A DNA stretch of 64,000 nt, taken from assembly GCF_004339015.1 (NCBI RefSeq), contig NZ_SMFQ01000002.1, positions 993,351-1,057,350 on the forward strand, written 5' to 3'. Origin of the DNA: Cocleimonas flava (lineage in GTDB: Bacteria; Pseudomonadota; Gammaproteobacteria; Thiotrichales; Thiotrichaceae). Below are positions 34,930 to 44,193 of this stretch, in pieces; position 1 is the stretch's first letter; each line of letters opens with the position of its first letter. Below the pieces are notes generated by a model, which was not told the DNA's origin, did no database searches, and saw only the letters and a program-made list of their open reading frames with translations. A program made the position numbers and the translations under genes.

Positions 34930-35991
34930 TCAAGTGTTGATATCCGGCGAAATACTAAATTTGTCATCTACATACTTGATGATGAATTGTGTTGATTGAT
35001 CATCTTTGAGTATTTCTCTCGCCACTAACGGTTCCAGTTTCACTCTGATATGTTGTGCGAGATTGCGTGCTCCGTACTCTTCATCGTAATAAGTGTATAG
35101 CTGCTGTCTCGCGGTTTCATCTAATTCAAGAGTGGCGTTTTTGGCTTTTAGTCGTAGATTTAGTTTTTCAAGTTCCACATCCAGTATCTTATCTAGAAAC
35201 TCATCGCTTAAATAATCATACGATAAAATTCGATCGATTCTGTTTAAAAACTCAGGATCAAATTTTTTCTGTAAGGCTTGCTTAAGATGGCTTTTTTCAT
35301 CGATGGTATTGCCCCCAAGCCACTTTTTTATCCCTTTGTTTTGTGCGGCGCGATGTGCATTTAATTCTTTAACGCCAATATTGCTGGTCATGAATATTAG
35401 GCAGTTACTAAAATCAATCTCATGCGTACCGGATGACAACACGAGATGACCGGTATCCAGCACATTCAATAGCGCGCGGATTACTTCTGTACTGGCTTTT
35501 TCAAGCTCATCGAATAACACAATGCCGGGTTTGCTAAAGCTACCTTTAATAGCATCGCTATCAAATAAAGAATGCCCTTCTTTACTGCCAACATAACCCG
35601 GAGGAGCGCCCGTTAAAGAGGCGGCATAATGTTCTTGAGCGAGCGTATTCATATCTATTCGGCAAAAGTTGTCGGTACTGCCCAAGATACTTTTTGCAAT
35701 GATTTTGACGGTTTCGGTTTTGCCGACACCTGTGGGGCCAAGAAATAGGTTAACCGCCAATGGACGATGTTTTATGCCGAAGTCTGCTTTCACCAGATAT
35801 AACATTTCCTCTACTGAGGACAAAACATCATCTTGACCGATGATGTTTGTCCGTAGAGCATTCATAACGTCTTCAGGTTTGAAATGAAAGCGTGATTGTC
35901 GGGCTACAGTATTATCCGTAGTAGGCTTTTCATATCTAGCCTTATCGATACTGGTCTGATTTGCTGACAATCTTTCGTTTATGAATGGCAT
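34930..35991 (-). CDS. amiB: AmiB-like ClpB-type AAA+ ATPase
   Basis: About 353 aa, a single AAA+ domain of the ClpB/ClpA D2 type plus the C-terminal ClpB small domain, with no Clp N-domain and no D1. Walker A GPTGVGKT, pore-loop region TGAPPGYVGSKEG, Walker B IVLFDELEKA, sensor 1 TSNIG, arginine finger FLNRID and sensor 2 GARNL are all present. The P. aeruginosa amidase operon has such an ATPase, AmiB, directly after amiE, as here. I start it at ATG 35991; ATG 36078, inside the amiE coding end, is the alternative and neither has a strong ribosome site. Partner and substrate are unknown. Confidence 0.82.
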   Translation of the reverse strand: MPFINERLSANQTSIDKARYEKPTTDNTVARQSRFHFKPEDVMNALRTNIIGQDDVLSSVEEMLYLVKADFGIKHRPLAVNLFLGPTGVGKTETVKIIAKSILGSTDNFCRIDMNTLAQEHYAASLTGAPPGYVGSKEGHSLFDSDAIKGSFSKPGIVLFDELEKASTEVIRALLNVLDTGHLVLSSGTHEIDFSNCLIFMTSNIGVKELNAHRAAQNKGIKKWLGGNTIDEKSHLKQALQKKFDPEFLNRIDRILSYDYLSDEFLDKILDVELEKLNLRLKAKNATLELDETARQQLYTYYDEEYGARNLAQHIRVKLEPLVAREILKDDQSTQFIIKYVDDKFSISPDINT

Positions 35992-36049
35992 GATCGACTC
36001 GGTTTTTTTGCTCGAATATCTTTGTTCGAATGTCTTAATAACGTAAGCG

Positions 36050-37096
36050 TTATTCGCCGGCTGTTTTTTCTTTGCCATCAACGGGCAAATCACCGACAGG
36101 GCATTCTGCAACACCGATAGTTTTACGAGTCAGTGCTTCCACATCTTCTCGGGTTTTTTCGGCATCCAAAACCCAGCTTCGGTAAAAATCAAATGGGCAA
36201 TCAGCAACGCCTTTGTCGCCGTCGCCAGAGTTGTAAACACCGGTATAACCACGATGCAATAATTTAAAGAGGTGGTTTTGAGATTGATCGTTTGCACGAG
36301 CATCGCGAATCTGGCTAACAGATAACTGAGCGTATTGAACACCCATATCTTCTTCGCCACATTCACCTAATGTTCTTCCATCAAAGCCAATAAGTGCTGA
36401 GTGTCCAAAGTAAGAATAAACACCATCAAAACCAGTCGCGTTAGCAACGGCAACGTAACTATTATTTGCCCACGCCATAGACTTCGCCATCATCACTTGC
36501 TGTTCTTTAGCAGGGTACATATAGCCCTGACATCGAATGATTAATTCTGCGCCTTTCATGGCACAGTCACGCCAAATCTCTGGATAGTTGCCATCATCAC
36601 AGATAATTAAGCTTATTTTCATGCCCTTAGGGCCTTCACTGACATACGTGGTATCGCCTGGATACCAACCTTCAATAGGACACCATGGAATACATTTGCG
36701 GTATTTCTGAACTATTTCACCTTGATCATTAATCAACACTAAAGTGTTGTATGGCGCTTTATTAGGGTGATCTTCGTGTCTTTCTCCTGTTAGAGAAAAT
36801 ACGCCCCATGTATTTGCTTCTTTACATGCGGCACTGAATATTGCTGTTTCATCGCCCGGAATAGTGGCCGCTGTAGCCATCATTTCGTCTTTGTCGTACA
36901 TGATGCCCATGGTGCTGTATTCAGGAAATATAACTAAATCCATTCCTGGAAGGCCTTGTTTCATGCCTTTGATCATTTCCGCAATATTGTGTGCATTCTC
37001 TAACACTTCTTCACGAGTATGTAATCTTGGCATTTTGTAATTTACTACAGCAACACCCACTGTATCTGCACTGCTGGAAACGTCACCGTGTCTCAT
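36050..37096 (-). CDS. amiE: Aliphatic amidase
   Basis: 348 aa, nitrilase superfamily, hydrolyses short-chain amides such as acetamide to the acid and ammonium. It starts [20 protein letters not shown], nearly identical to the P. aeruginosa AmiE opening as I remember it. The catalytic residues are visible: Glu in VIFPEYST near 59, Lys in [15 protein letters not shown] near 134 and Cys in [12 protein letters not shown] near 166. The full family length is kept. It follows fmdB by 116 nt and precedes amiB. The amiC, amiR and amiS genes of Pseudomonas are absent; regulation probably comes from the divergent kinase-regulator pair. Confidence 0.95.
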   Translation of the reverse strand: MRHGDVSSSADTVGVAVVNYKMPRLHTREEVLENAHNIAEMIKGMKQGLPGMDLVIFPEYSTMGIMYDKDEMMATAATIPGDETAIFSAACKEANTWGVFSLTGERHEDHPNKAPYNTLVLINDQGEIVQKYRKCIPWCPIEGWYPGDTTYVSEGPKGMKISLIICDDGNYPEIWRDCAMKGAELIIRCQGYMYPAKEQQVMMAKSMAWANNSYVAVANATGFDGVYSYFGHSALIGFDGRTLGECGEEDMGVQYAQLSVSQIRDARANDQSQNHLFKLLHRGYTGVYNSGDGDKGVADCPFDFYRSWVLDAEKTREDVEALTRKTIGVAECPVGDLPVDGKEKTAGE

Positions 37097-37212
37097 GCGT
37101 ATTCTCCGATATAAATATGATTAAAAAGCGTCGAAAAAGCTGGTTGGAAGTCTGTATAAACGTATATGTATTCCAACCAGCCCTAATCGATTATTGAGTT
37201 CTGACTACTGCT

Positions 37213-37566
37213 TTAATGACTGATCATCCAAGGTCGCATAGAAGGAAACATCTTGTTACCTTCAGCCGTATACATAAGGTTGCTCGCTCGTTTTTTGTGT
37301 TCGCAACCGCAACCACTTTTAAGCATTTCGGCATTTTCTGCGCGTGAATCAACCGTTGAATGTTGAGGCTCATGTTGAGCCTTCTCATTCTTTTCCATCG
37401 CTTGTTTTTTCTCTTTAGGCATTTCAAAAAGTGCAGGCGACATGATAATCACGCGTGGTGATAACGTTTGACACTCAGGACAACAAGCTGGCTTTGCATG
37501 GTCTTCCATACTTGCAAGCTCATAGAACAAACCGTGTTCAGAACATTTATAATCGTAAACTGGCAT
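37213..37566 (-). CDS. fmdB: FmdB-family zinc-ribbon protein
   Basis: 117 aa. The N-terminus MPVYDYKCSEHGLFYELASM and the CPEC motif near 33-36 form the FmdB zinc ribbon. The rest is a charged, low-complexity linker (EKNEKAQHEPQHS) and a second cysteine motif CGCEHKK near 90, then an unusual tail. In Methylophilus the fmdB gene beside formamidase was proposed to be regulatory. It lies 19 nt after fmdA. Confidence 0.85.
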   Translation of the reverse strand: MPVYDYKCSEHGLFYELASMEDHAKPACCPECQTLSPRVIIMSPALFEMPKEKKQAMEKNEKAQHEPQHSTVDSRAENAEMLKSGCGCEHKKRASNLMYTAEGNKMFPSMRPWMISH

Positions 37567-37585
37567 TGTTATTCTCCTTTAGCTG

Positions 37586-38818
37586 TTAGTCTTCATCCGG
37601 TGCAATAGGCATATCAATACTGCCATCAAGGTATTTTGTTGGGCCATCTGCACTTGGATTAATGTCGAAATCAAAGATGTCGGTAGGCAACCACAGAGTG
37701 GCACAGGAGTTGGGCACATCGACCACACCACTGATATGGCCCTGCACTGGTGCAGTTCCCAGAAGTGAGTATGCTTGTGCGCCTGAGTAACCAAACTTTT
37801 TCAGGTATTCGATAGCATTCAAACAAGCCTGTCTGTAGGCAACCTGCACATCTAGGTAATGCTGTTCGCCTTCTTCATCGACAGAGATGCCTTCAAAGAT
37901 TAGGTAATCTTCATATTTTGGAGCAATAGGACTTGGTTTGAAAATAGGGTTTTTAATACCGTAAGCTTCCATACCGTTTTTAACCAGATTTACACGCATG
38001 TGAATCCAGCCCGCCATTTCGATTGCACCACAGAATGTGATTTCGCCATCACCCTGACTGAAATGAAGGTCGCCTACTGAAAGTCCGCCGCCTTTTACAT
38101 AAACCGGGAAGTAAACTTTTGAGCCACGAGATAAATCTTTAATATCACAGTTACCGCCATGTTCACGTGGAGGTACGGTTCTAGCCGCTTCTGCAGCCGC
38201 TGCTTTAGCGTCGTCTTTAGACATACGTCCCATGTGTGCTGTATCTACATAAGGAAGTGTAGCGAGTGGCGGTACTCTGTCTGGGTCTGTCGCCACTAAT
38301 GCTGATTCACGCTTATTCCACTCATCAAGTAGTTCCTGTGATGGCAGACAACCAATTAAGCCAGGGTGTATAAGACCTGCAAATTCTACGCCTGGGATAT
38401 GACGTGAGCTGGTGAACATACCTTTAAAATCCCAGATAGATTTTTGTGCGTCTGGGTAATGCTCTGTTAAGAAGCCACCGCCATTTTGTTTAGAGAAGAA
38501 ACCGTTAAAGCCCCATTGGCTATCATCAAAAGTACCGATATCAAGTATATCTACAACTAGCAAATCACCAGGTTCTGCACCTTCAACACCGACAGGACCA
38601 GATAGGAAATGTACTTGCGTTAAATCGACGTCTCTAACATCGGCAGCATCATCGTCATTTTTTATTTGTCCGCCAGTCCAGTCGATACATTCGATAATGA
38701 AATCATCGCCTGGTTTCACCGTTTCGACCATCGGAATATCTGGATGCCAACGATTATGAAGTTTGTCATTATCGTAAGCAGACTCGTTTAGGTTTACTTT
38801 AATAATTGTGTCTGTCAT
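37586..38818 (-). CDS. fmdA: Formamidase (FmdA/AmdA acetamidase-formamidase family)
   Basis: 410 aa, hydrolyses formamide to formate and ammonium. Family landmarks: NRWHPDIPMVETVKPGDDF near 21-40, HFLSGPVGVEGAEPGDLLVVDI near 70, HPGLIGCLPS near 147, and GDLHFSQGDGEITFCGAIEM near 245. This is unrelated in fold to AmiE, so the cluster carries two distinct amide hydrolases. Located directly after urtE in the same transcript direction, with AGGAG before the ATG. Confidence 0.94.
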   Translation of the reverse strand: MTDTIIKVNLNESAYDNDKLHNRWHPDIPMVETVKPGDDFIIECIDWTGGQIKNDDDAADVRDVDLTQVHFLSGPVGVEGAEPGDLLVVDILDIGTFDDSQWGFNGFFSKQNGGGFLTEHYPDAQKSIWDFKGMFTSSRHIPGVEFAGLIHPGLIGCLPSQELLDEWNKRESALVATDPDRVPPLATLPYVDTAHMGRMSKDDAKAAAAEAARTVPPREHGGNCDIKDLSRGSKVYFPVYVKGGGLSVGDLHFSQGDGEITFCGAIEMAGWIHMRVNLVKNGMEAYGIKNPIFKPSPIAPKYEDYLIFEGISVDEEGEQHYLDVQVAYRQACLNAIEYLKKFGYSGAQAYSLLGTAPVQGHISGVVDVPNSCATLWLPTDIFDFDINPSADGPTKYLDGSIDMPIAPDED

Positions 38819-38892
38819 TTTAAACTCCTACTGTAATTACAGTGTTTGAAAATTTGTGGTTGTTGATAACGTTTAAATCTATCCAAATGGCT

Positions 38893-39582
38893 CTATACGG
38901 ATAAATATTTCTTGATTTGCTCGGTGTTTACTTCATCTCTAAGATCCTCGTGTATAAAATTACCCTTATCGATAACGATGATGCGATCTGCGATTGCCAT
39001 AGTGAAACTAAGCACCTGTTCTGAAACGATAATTGTGATATCACGCATCTTTTTAATTTCATTAAGAACGTTTGCGATATCTTTAATAATGGAAGGTTGA
39101 ATACCTTCGGTTGGCTCATCTAGTAATAAGACTTTAGGGTTTGTGACAAGTGCTCTCGCAATAGCTAATTGTTGCTGCTGTCCACCAGAAAGGTTTCCAC
39201 CTTTACGTTTTCGCATATCTTGTAATACAGGGAATAGGGCATAGATATCATCTGGGATTCTCTTTAATTTCGAGACTTCCATTCCTGTTTCTATATTTTC
39301 TTGAACGGTCAGTGAAGGAAAAATCATTCTGCCTTGAGGGACGTAGGCAATACCGTTTTCGACTCTTTTGTAACTGTCTGTATTCGTAACATTTATACCA
39401 TCGATACTAATTTGACCGTCGGTGGAATCAAGAATGCCAATCAAGGATTTAAACAGCGTGGTTTTACCCATTCCATTGCGGCCCATAATTGCTAATGTTT
39501 CATTTTTTGGGACAGTAAAATCCAGGCCATGTATGACCTCACTTTGACCGTAGCTAACTTTTAAGTTTGAGACGTCTAGCAT
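38893..39582 (-). CDS. urtE: Urea/amide ABC transporter ATP-binding protein UrtE
   Basis: 229 aa, LivF/UrtE class. Walker A GRNGMGKTT near 34-42, signature LSGGQQQQLAIARAL near 132-146, Walker B VLLLDEPTEGIQPSI. The form GRNGMGKTTLFKSL with EGIQPSI is typical of UrtE rather than LivF. Substrate may be urea, formamide or short amides; the formamidase next to it argues for amides as well. Confidence 0.9.
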   Translation of the reverse strand: MLDVSNLKVSYGQSEVIHGLDFTVPKNETLAIMGRNGMGKTTLFKSLIGILDSTDGQISIDGINVTNTDSYKRVENGIAYVPQGRMIFPSLTVQENIETGMEVSKLKRIPDDIYALFPVLQDMRKRKGGNLSGGQQQQLAIARALVTNPKVLLLDEPTEGIQPSIIKDIANVLNEIKKMRDITIIVSEQVLSFTMAIADRIIVIDKGNFIHEDLRDEVNTEQIKKYLSV

Positions 39583-39636
39583 CTGAATACCTTCGTTATT
39601 TGGTTAATAGTTGTTTGATTAATAGTTATTTAGGTC

Positions 39637-40383
39637 TTAGTGACCAAGATATACTTCAATAACTTTTGGATCGTTTTGTACTTCTTCCATATTTCCGGCC
39701 GCTAGTATTTTGCCTTGGTGTAAAACGGTTACCTTATGCGCTATACGCTCAACAAACTCCATGTCGTGTTCTATAACGAGAACAGAACGACCTTTACTAA
39801 TTTTGTTCAAAAGTTCTGCGGTTTGTTCTCTCTCTTTTACACTCATGCCGGCTACAGGCTCATCGAGCATTAATAATTGAGGGTCCTGAATAAGTAACAT
39901 GCCGATTTCAAGCCATTGCTTTTGGCCATGACTTAATAATCCAGCTTCAGTATCTAAGTCATCTTGCAGCATGATTTCACTGGCTGTTTGATTGATCTTT
40001 TCAAGAACTTCGGAGGATCGTTTAAACATCAATGAGCCAGCAACAGTTCGACCATAAGGGTAAGAAATTTCGAGGTTTTCCAGGACGGTTAAATTTTCAT
40101 ATATCGATGGTGTTTGAAATTTACGTCCAACCCCCGCCCTTACAATTTCATGTTCAGACATTTTAGTAAGCTCCTCATTTAGGAACTTAATACTGCCCGA
40201 GGTTGATTTGGTTTTACCGCAAATCAAATCTAGAACGGTAGTCTTACCTGCCCCATTGGGTCCAATGACTACGTGGAGCTCATTTTGATCAAGATAAAAA
40301 TTCAAGCTATCTACCGCTTTGAAACCATCAAATGAAACGGTGAGATCTTCTATTGCTAAAGTAAAATCAGTATTTGAATTCAT
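39637..40383 (-). CDS. urtD: Urea/amide ABC transporter ATP-binding protein UrtD
   Basis: 248 aa, LivG/UrtD class. Walker A GPNGAGKTT near 38-46, LICGKTKSTSGSI typical for UrtD, signature LSHGQKQWLEIGMLL near 149-163 (the SHGQKQWLEIGM variant is a UrtD hallmark), Walker B LLMLDEPVAGM, switch VIEHDMEFV. Forms the ATPase pair with UrtE. Confidence 0.92.
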   Translation of the reverse strand: MNSNTDFTLAIEDLTVSFDGFKAVDSLNFYLDQNELHVVIGPNGAGKTTVLDLICGKTKSTSGSIKFLNEELTKMSEHEIVRAGVGRKFQTPSIYENLTVLENLEISYPYGRTVAGSLMFKRSSEVLEKINQTASEIMLQDDLDTEAGLLSHGQKQWLEIGMLLIQDPQLLMLDEPVAGMSVKEREQTAELLNKISKGRSVLVIEHDMEFVERIAHKVTVLHQGKILAAGNMEEVQNDPKVIEVYLGH

Positions 40384-40440
40384 TTATTACTCCAGAAAGT
40401 AATGTATAAAAAGTAATGTCAATCAGGGTGTACATGAGAT

Positions 40441-41592
40441 TTAAGCTGCACTCTCATCAGACTTCTTTTCAACAATTTCGGGTGAGTCTTCTTTTGTTTT
40501 TTTAGATTTTGAAAATCTATCGGTAATGTAGTGTCCGTAGTCATCCCAAAGCCCTGCTAAACCATTCGGGAAGAACATAACGACAGAGATGAATAAGCCA
40601 CCCATCAAAAACAGCCATAATTCAGGAAATGATTCAGAGAAGGCGGTCTTACCGAAGTTAATTAATAAGGTTCCGTAGACTGCACCTATGAGTGACATTC
40701 TGCCACCAACTGCGGCAAAGATGACCATCTCAATCGAAGGAACGATGCCAACAAAAGAAGGGGACATGAAGCCCACCTGCAGTGTGAACATCGCGCCGCC
40801 GATCGATGAAATTAAGGCAGAAAAACAGAAAATGAATATTTTAAAATTGGAAACGTCGTAGCCAGAGAAACGCACACGATCTTCCTTATCTCTAATGGCT
40901 AACAGCAAGCTACCAAACTTACTCGTTAGAATAAGTCTTGAGAGTAAAATAACTCCTAACAGCAACGCTACATTGATGAAGTAGAAGATGTACTTTGCAC
41001 TATCAGTCGTGATGTCCCAGCCGTTTAAGGTACGTAAATCTGTAATACCATTAATACCGCCTGTATATCCTTGCTGACCCACAATTAATATTGTCAAAAT
41101 TACTGCTATAACTTGCGTAATTATCGCAAAATAAACCCCACCAACACGGCGTTTAAACATTGCTGCACCGATAATGTAAGCAAAAGCGGCAGGTAATATC
41201 AGGATGGCTAAAATGGTTAATGTAAGACTGTTGAAAGGCTCCCAAAACCAAGGTAGTGAAGTTAACTGGTTCCAATCCATGAAATCAGGAATACCAGGGG
41301 TAGATTGGATTTTAGTGTTCTCTACAGATGAAGCTTCAAGCTTCAAAAACATGGCCATGCCATAGCCACCTAAGCCAAAGAAAACACCTTGTCCTAAGCT
41401 TAATATTCCACCGTAACCCCAAAGAAGAACAAGGCTGACTGCAGGGAATGCATAAGTAAGGTATTTGCCCACTAAATTAAGACGAAAAATATCTAAAAAT
41501 AAAGGGAAGATAACAAGTATCAAGGTCGCTAAGATCAGAAACCCTGTGAGACCTTTTTTGCCTCCCATCATTTTTTCATATACAAAGTTCAT
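40441..41592 (-). CDS. urtC: Urea/amide ABC transporter permease UrtC
   Basis: 383 aa, LivM/UrtC class with about nine membrane segments. LLWGYGGILSLGQGVFFGLGGYGMAMFLKL near 57-86 is the UrtC signature, and the loop WFWEPFNSL follows. VGFMSPSFVGIVPSIEMVIFAAVGGR precedes the last segments. A charged lysine/serine tail ends the protein. It pairs with UrtB. Confidence 0.92.
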   Translation of the reverse strand: MNFVYEKMMGGKKGLTGFLILATLILVIFPLFLDIFRLNLVGKYLTYAFPAVSLVLLWGYGGILSLGQGVFFGLGGYGMAMFLKLEASSVENTKIQSTPGIPDFMDWNQLTSLPWFWEPFNSLTLTILAILILPAAFAYIIGAAMFKRRVGGVYFAIITQVIAVILTILIVGQQGYTGGINGITDLRTLNGWDITTDSAKYIFYFINVALLLGVILLSRLILTSKFGSLLLAIRDKEDRVRFSGYDVSNFKIFIFCFSALISSIGGAMFTLQVGFMSPSFVGIVPSIEMVIFAAVGGRMSLIGAVYGTLLINFGKTAFSESFPELWLFLMGGLFISVVMFFPNGLAGLWDDYGHYITDRFSKSKKTKEDSPEIVEKKSDESAA

Positions 41593-41642
41593 ACTATCTC
41601 CAGAATAAATATAAGTTTTTCTATGGTTTATAGTTAATAGTT

Positions 41643-42566
41643 TTAACGACGAACCTTGCTCGCGAATAAACCTTCAGGCTTAAACATTAAGATCAAGACA
41701 AGTGCAAATAAGGTGTATACCTTTGCCATTGATCCACTGATAAAGAATTCTAATATTGATTGTGCTTGAGCGATGCTAAAGGCCGATACGATTGTGCCGA
41801 TCAAGCTTGCTGCACCACCAAATACAACTACCATAAATGTATCAACGATATACAAAGTGCCGGTTGTTGGGCCTGTTGAAGCTATGGTTGTAAAAGCTGC
41901 TCCTGCGATGCCTGCTATTCCACAACCTAACGCAAAGGTATATCTATCTACTTTTTTAGTATTTATACCGACAGCACCACTCATTACTCGATTTTGAGTA
42001 GTTGCTCTTACACGTAATCCCCAGCTTGATTTGTACAGTAAGTAGAAAACACCTAAAGTTACAACGGCAGTTAAAGCTAGAACAAACATGCCATTTAAAG
42101 GAATATCAATAGTCTCTGTTGGCTGGTAAGAACCTAATAACCAGTCAGGTAAAGTTGGGCTTACTTCTCTTGCTCCGAAAAGAGTTCGGAATGATTGCTG
42201 CATAATTAAGCTTAAACCCCAGGTTGCAAGGAGAGTATCTAGAGGTCTTTTGTATAGATGCCGTATCAAGACAAATTCAGCTAAGTAGCCTAAAATTCCT
42301 GCAACAAAGAAGGCGACCACGATTGCAAAAATAAAGTAATAAGGCATGAAACTAGGAAAATAAGTTTCTGTAAGTGAAGACATAAAATAGGTCGTATATG
42401 CGCCAACAGCCATGAATTCACCATGAGCCATGTTAATAACGCCCATTTGACCAAATATAATTGCCAGGCCAAGTGCCATTAATAGAAGTACGCTGAATAA
42501 ACTAATACCAGCAAATCCTTGCATTGCGAATATAGAAACCAACTCGCTAGATGTGTAATCGCCCAT
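41643..42566 (-). CDS. urtB: Urea/amide ABC transporter permease UrtB
   Basis: 307 aa, LivH/UrtB class. It begins ELVSIFAMQGFAGISLFSVLLLMALGLAIIFGQMGVINMAHGEF in essence; the GVINMAHGEFMAVGAYT box near 40-56 is diagnostic. TLLATWGLSLIMQQSFRTLFG and VTLGVFYLLYKSSWGLRVRAT follow. The usual long periplasmic N-terminal domain of some UrtB proteins is absent, as is common when the gene belongs to a formamide-type cluster. Confidence 0.92.
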   Translation of the reverse strand: MGDYTSSELVSIFAMQGFAGISLFSVLLLMALGLAIIFGQMGVINMAHGEFMAVGAYTTYFMSSLTETYFPSFMPYYFIFAIVVAFFVAGILGYLAEFVLIRHLYKRPLDTLLATWGLSLIMQQSFRTLFGAREVSPTLPDWLLGSYQPTETIDIPLNGMFVLALTAVVTLGVFYLLYKSSWGLRVRATTQNRVMSGAVGINTKKVDRYTFALGCGIAGIAGAAFTTIASTGPTTGTLYIVDTFMVVVFGGAASLIGTIVSAFSIAQAQSILEFFISGSMAKVYTLFALVLILMFKPEGLFASKVRR

Positions 42567-42649
42567 TTGATAATCTCCGTATTAAATAGAACTTTTTTGT
42601 GTTGCAAATAATGCTTACTTGTAAATGGTCTATCGACTTTCTAAGAAGT

Positions 42650-42679
42650 GAGTAATGCGGGTTTATACCCACATTACTC
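42650..42679 (-). terminator. Hairpin between urtA and urtB
   Basis: On the minus strand GAGTAATG pairs with CATTACTC, with an internal TGGG/CCCG continuing it, giving an 11-12 bp stem around TATAAA. No U-run. It probably stabilises the urtA end of the transcript. Confidence 0.6.
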
Positions 42680-42695
42680 TGTTTCAACTTAAAGC

Positions 42696-43958
42696 TTATT
42701 GATAACCAGCTGGGAATGGATCTGGTTCAATTAACTCAGATGTGTAAACAACTGTTGCTTGACCGTCTTTCTTCCATTGGCCAACACGAGCTTTACTCCA
42801 TAAGTGATGGTTCTTATGTAACTTCACATAACCTTCTGGTGCAGTCGTTAATTCAATATCGCCTTTTTCAGATTCTGCTACGACTTTATCAACATCAAAT
42901 GATCCCGCTCTTTCAACCGCAGCTTTCCATAACCAAGGACCTAAGTAAGCAGCTTGAGTTACATCACCTATTACACTATCGTCACCCCACATTTCCTTAA
43001 ACGCAGCAACAAATTTCTTGTTGTTTTCGTTATCCTGACTTTGGAAATACTTCATGATTGAGTAGAAACCTTCAAGGTTTTCACCACCGATACCCAATAC
43101 TTCATCTTCTGTAACTGAGATTGTTAACAGTGTTTGTTTCTTAGAGGTGATACCTGCAGCTTTTAGCTGTTTGAACCATGCAACGTTACTTCCGCCAACG
43201 ACAGCAGCGTAGATAACGTCAGGCTTTTTCAAACGGATTTTGTTGATTACAGAACCGAATTGAGTATCGCCAAGAGGCTTGTATTCTTCACCAACAACCT
43301 TTCCACCTAATACTTTTTCAATGTGCTTACGCGCTATTTTCATTGAGGTTCTTGGCCAGATATAGTCAGAACCGATCAGGTAGAACGTTTTTGCTTTCTT
43401 TTCTTTTGCTACCCAGTTAAGTCCATCGAGGATTTGTTGAGTTGCTTCCTGACCTGTGTAGATAACGTTTTTAGACTGTTCCAGACCTTCGTAGAAAGTT
43501 GGGTAGTAGAGAAGTCCATTTTCTTTTTCAAATACAGGTAAAACAGCCTTACGAGAAGCCGAAGTCCAGGCGCCAAATACTGCAGCTACTTTATCTTGAA
43601 CTAATAATTTACGACTTTTTTCAGCAAATGTAGGCCAGTCACTAGCTCCATCTTCCTGAATCACTTCTATTTTGCGGCCTAAAATACCGCCCATATCGTT
43701 TATTTGTTTGATCGCAAGTTTTTCAGCTTCCTGAGCACCTGTTTCACTGATAGCCATTGTTCCAGTAAGTGAATGCAGTATTCCTACTGTTACTGTGTCA
43801 TCCGTTACAGCTAAACCAGTAGTGCTTATTTCTGACGTTGGTGGTGTTGCCGCAATACAAGATGTAGATAAGAAAATAGCGGCAGGTAATGCCATAAATC
43901 CTTTTAATATATGTCGGCGCAATTCATTGTGCCTTTTGGAGAAACCTGAATACTTCAT
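42696..43958 (-). CDS. urtA: Urea/amide ABC transporter binding protein UrtA (FmdD-like)
   Basis: 420 aa, type 1 periplasmic binding fold. The N-terminus has a possible Tat motif (RRHILKG, residues 14-20) before a hydrophobic stretch ending STSCIAA. Mature part: TVTVGILHSLTGTMAISE, GASDWPTFAEKSRKLL, VFGAWTSASRKAVLPVFE, LLYYPTFYEGLEQS, all hallmarks of UrtA/FmdD/AmiC-type urea and amide receptors. First gene of the minus-strand cluster; its promoter must be in the 235-nt gap before the divergent kinase gene. Confidence 0.92.
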   Translation of the reverse strand: MKYSGFSKRHNELRRHILKGFMALPAAIFLSTSCIAATPPTSEISTTGLAVTDDTVTVGILHSLTGTMAISETGAQEAEKLAIKQINDMGGILGRKIEVIQEDGASDWPTFAEKSRKLLVQDKVAAVFGAWTSASRKAVLPVFEKENGLLYYPTFYEGLEQSKNVIYTGQEATQQILDGLNWVAKEKKAKTFYLIGSDYIWPRTSMKIARKHIEKVLGGKVVGEEYKPLGDTQFGSVINKIRLKKPDVIYAAVVGGSNVAWFKQLKAAGITSKKQTLLTISVTEDEVLGIGGENLEGFYSIMKYFQSQDNENNKKFVAAFKEMWGDDSVIGDVTQAAYLGPWLWKAAVERAGSFDVDKVVAESEKGDIELTTAPEGYVKLHKNHHLWSKARVGQWKKDGQATVVYTSELIEPDPFPAGYQ

Positions 43959-44193
43959 GTTTTTACCTCTTTAATAAAATGGAAGTTGCTTGACTGTCAT
44001 TGTCCAGCGAAAGTATCCGTATCTAGAGGGTTTCTGTGAATTCGCCATTCGCACCAGTGAGGTACGTCATTTGACGCATATCCTTTGGCATGAAACTTGT
44101 ATACCGATAGTAGAGGCTGTCTTTATATGATCCGAACTGGATTAAATAGGGATGTTAATCCTGATTAAATAGTTTGGTTTGAGTGACATTGGT

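Noticed and set aside
36079-36114. Longer AmiB starting at 36114
   Set aside because: It would lie deep in the conserved end of amiE and has no ribosome site; the choice is between 36078 and 35991.
44087-44102. TGGCATGAAACTTGTA in front of the kinase gene as a seventh sigma-54 promoter
   Set aside because: The -12 GC, the most conserved part, is GT here. A GCACC-AGTGA-GGTAC near-palindrome at 44051-44065 is also present but one base off, so I did not list either as a feature.
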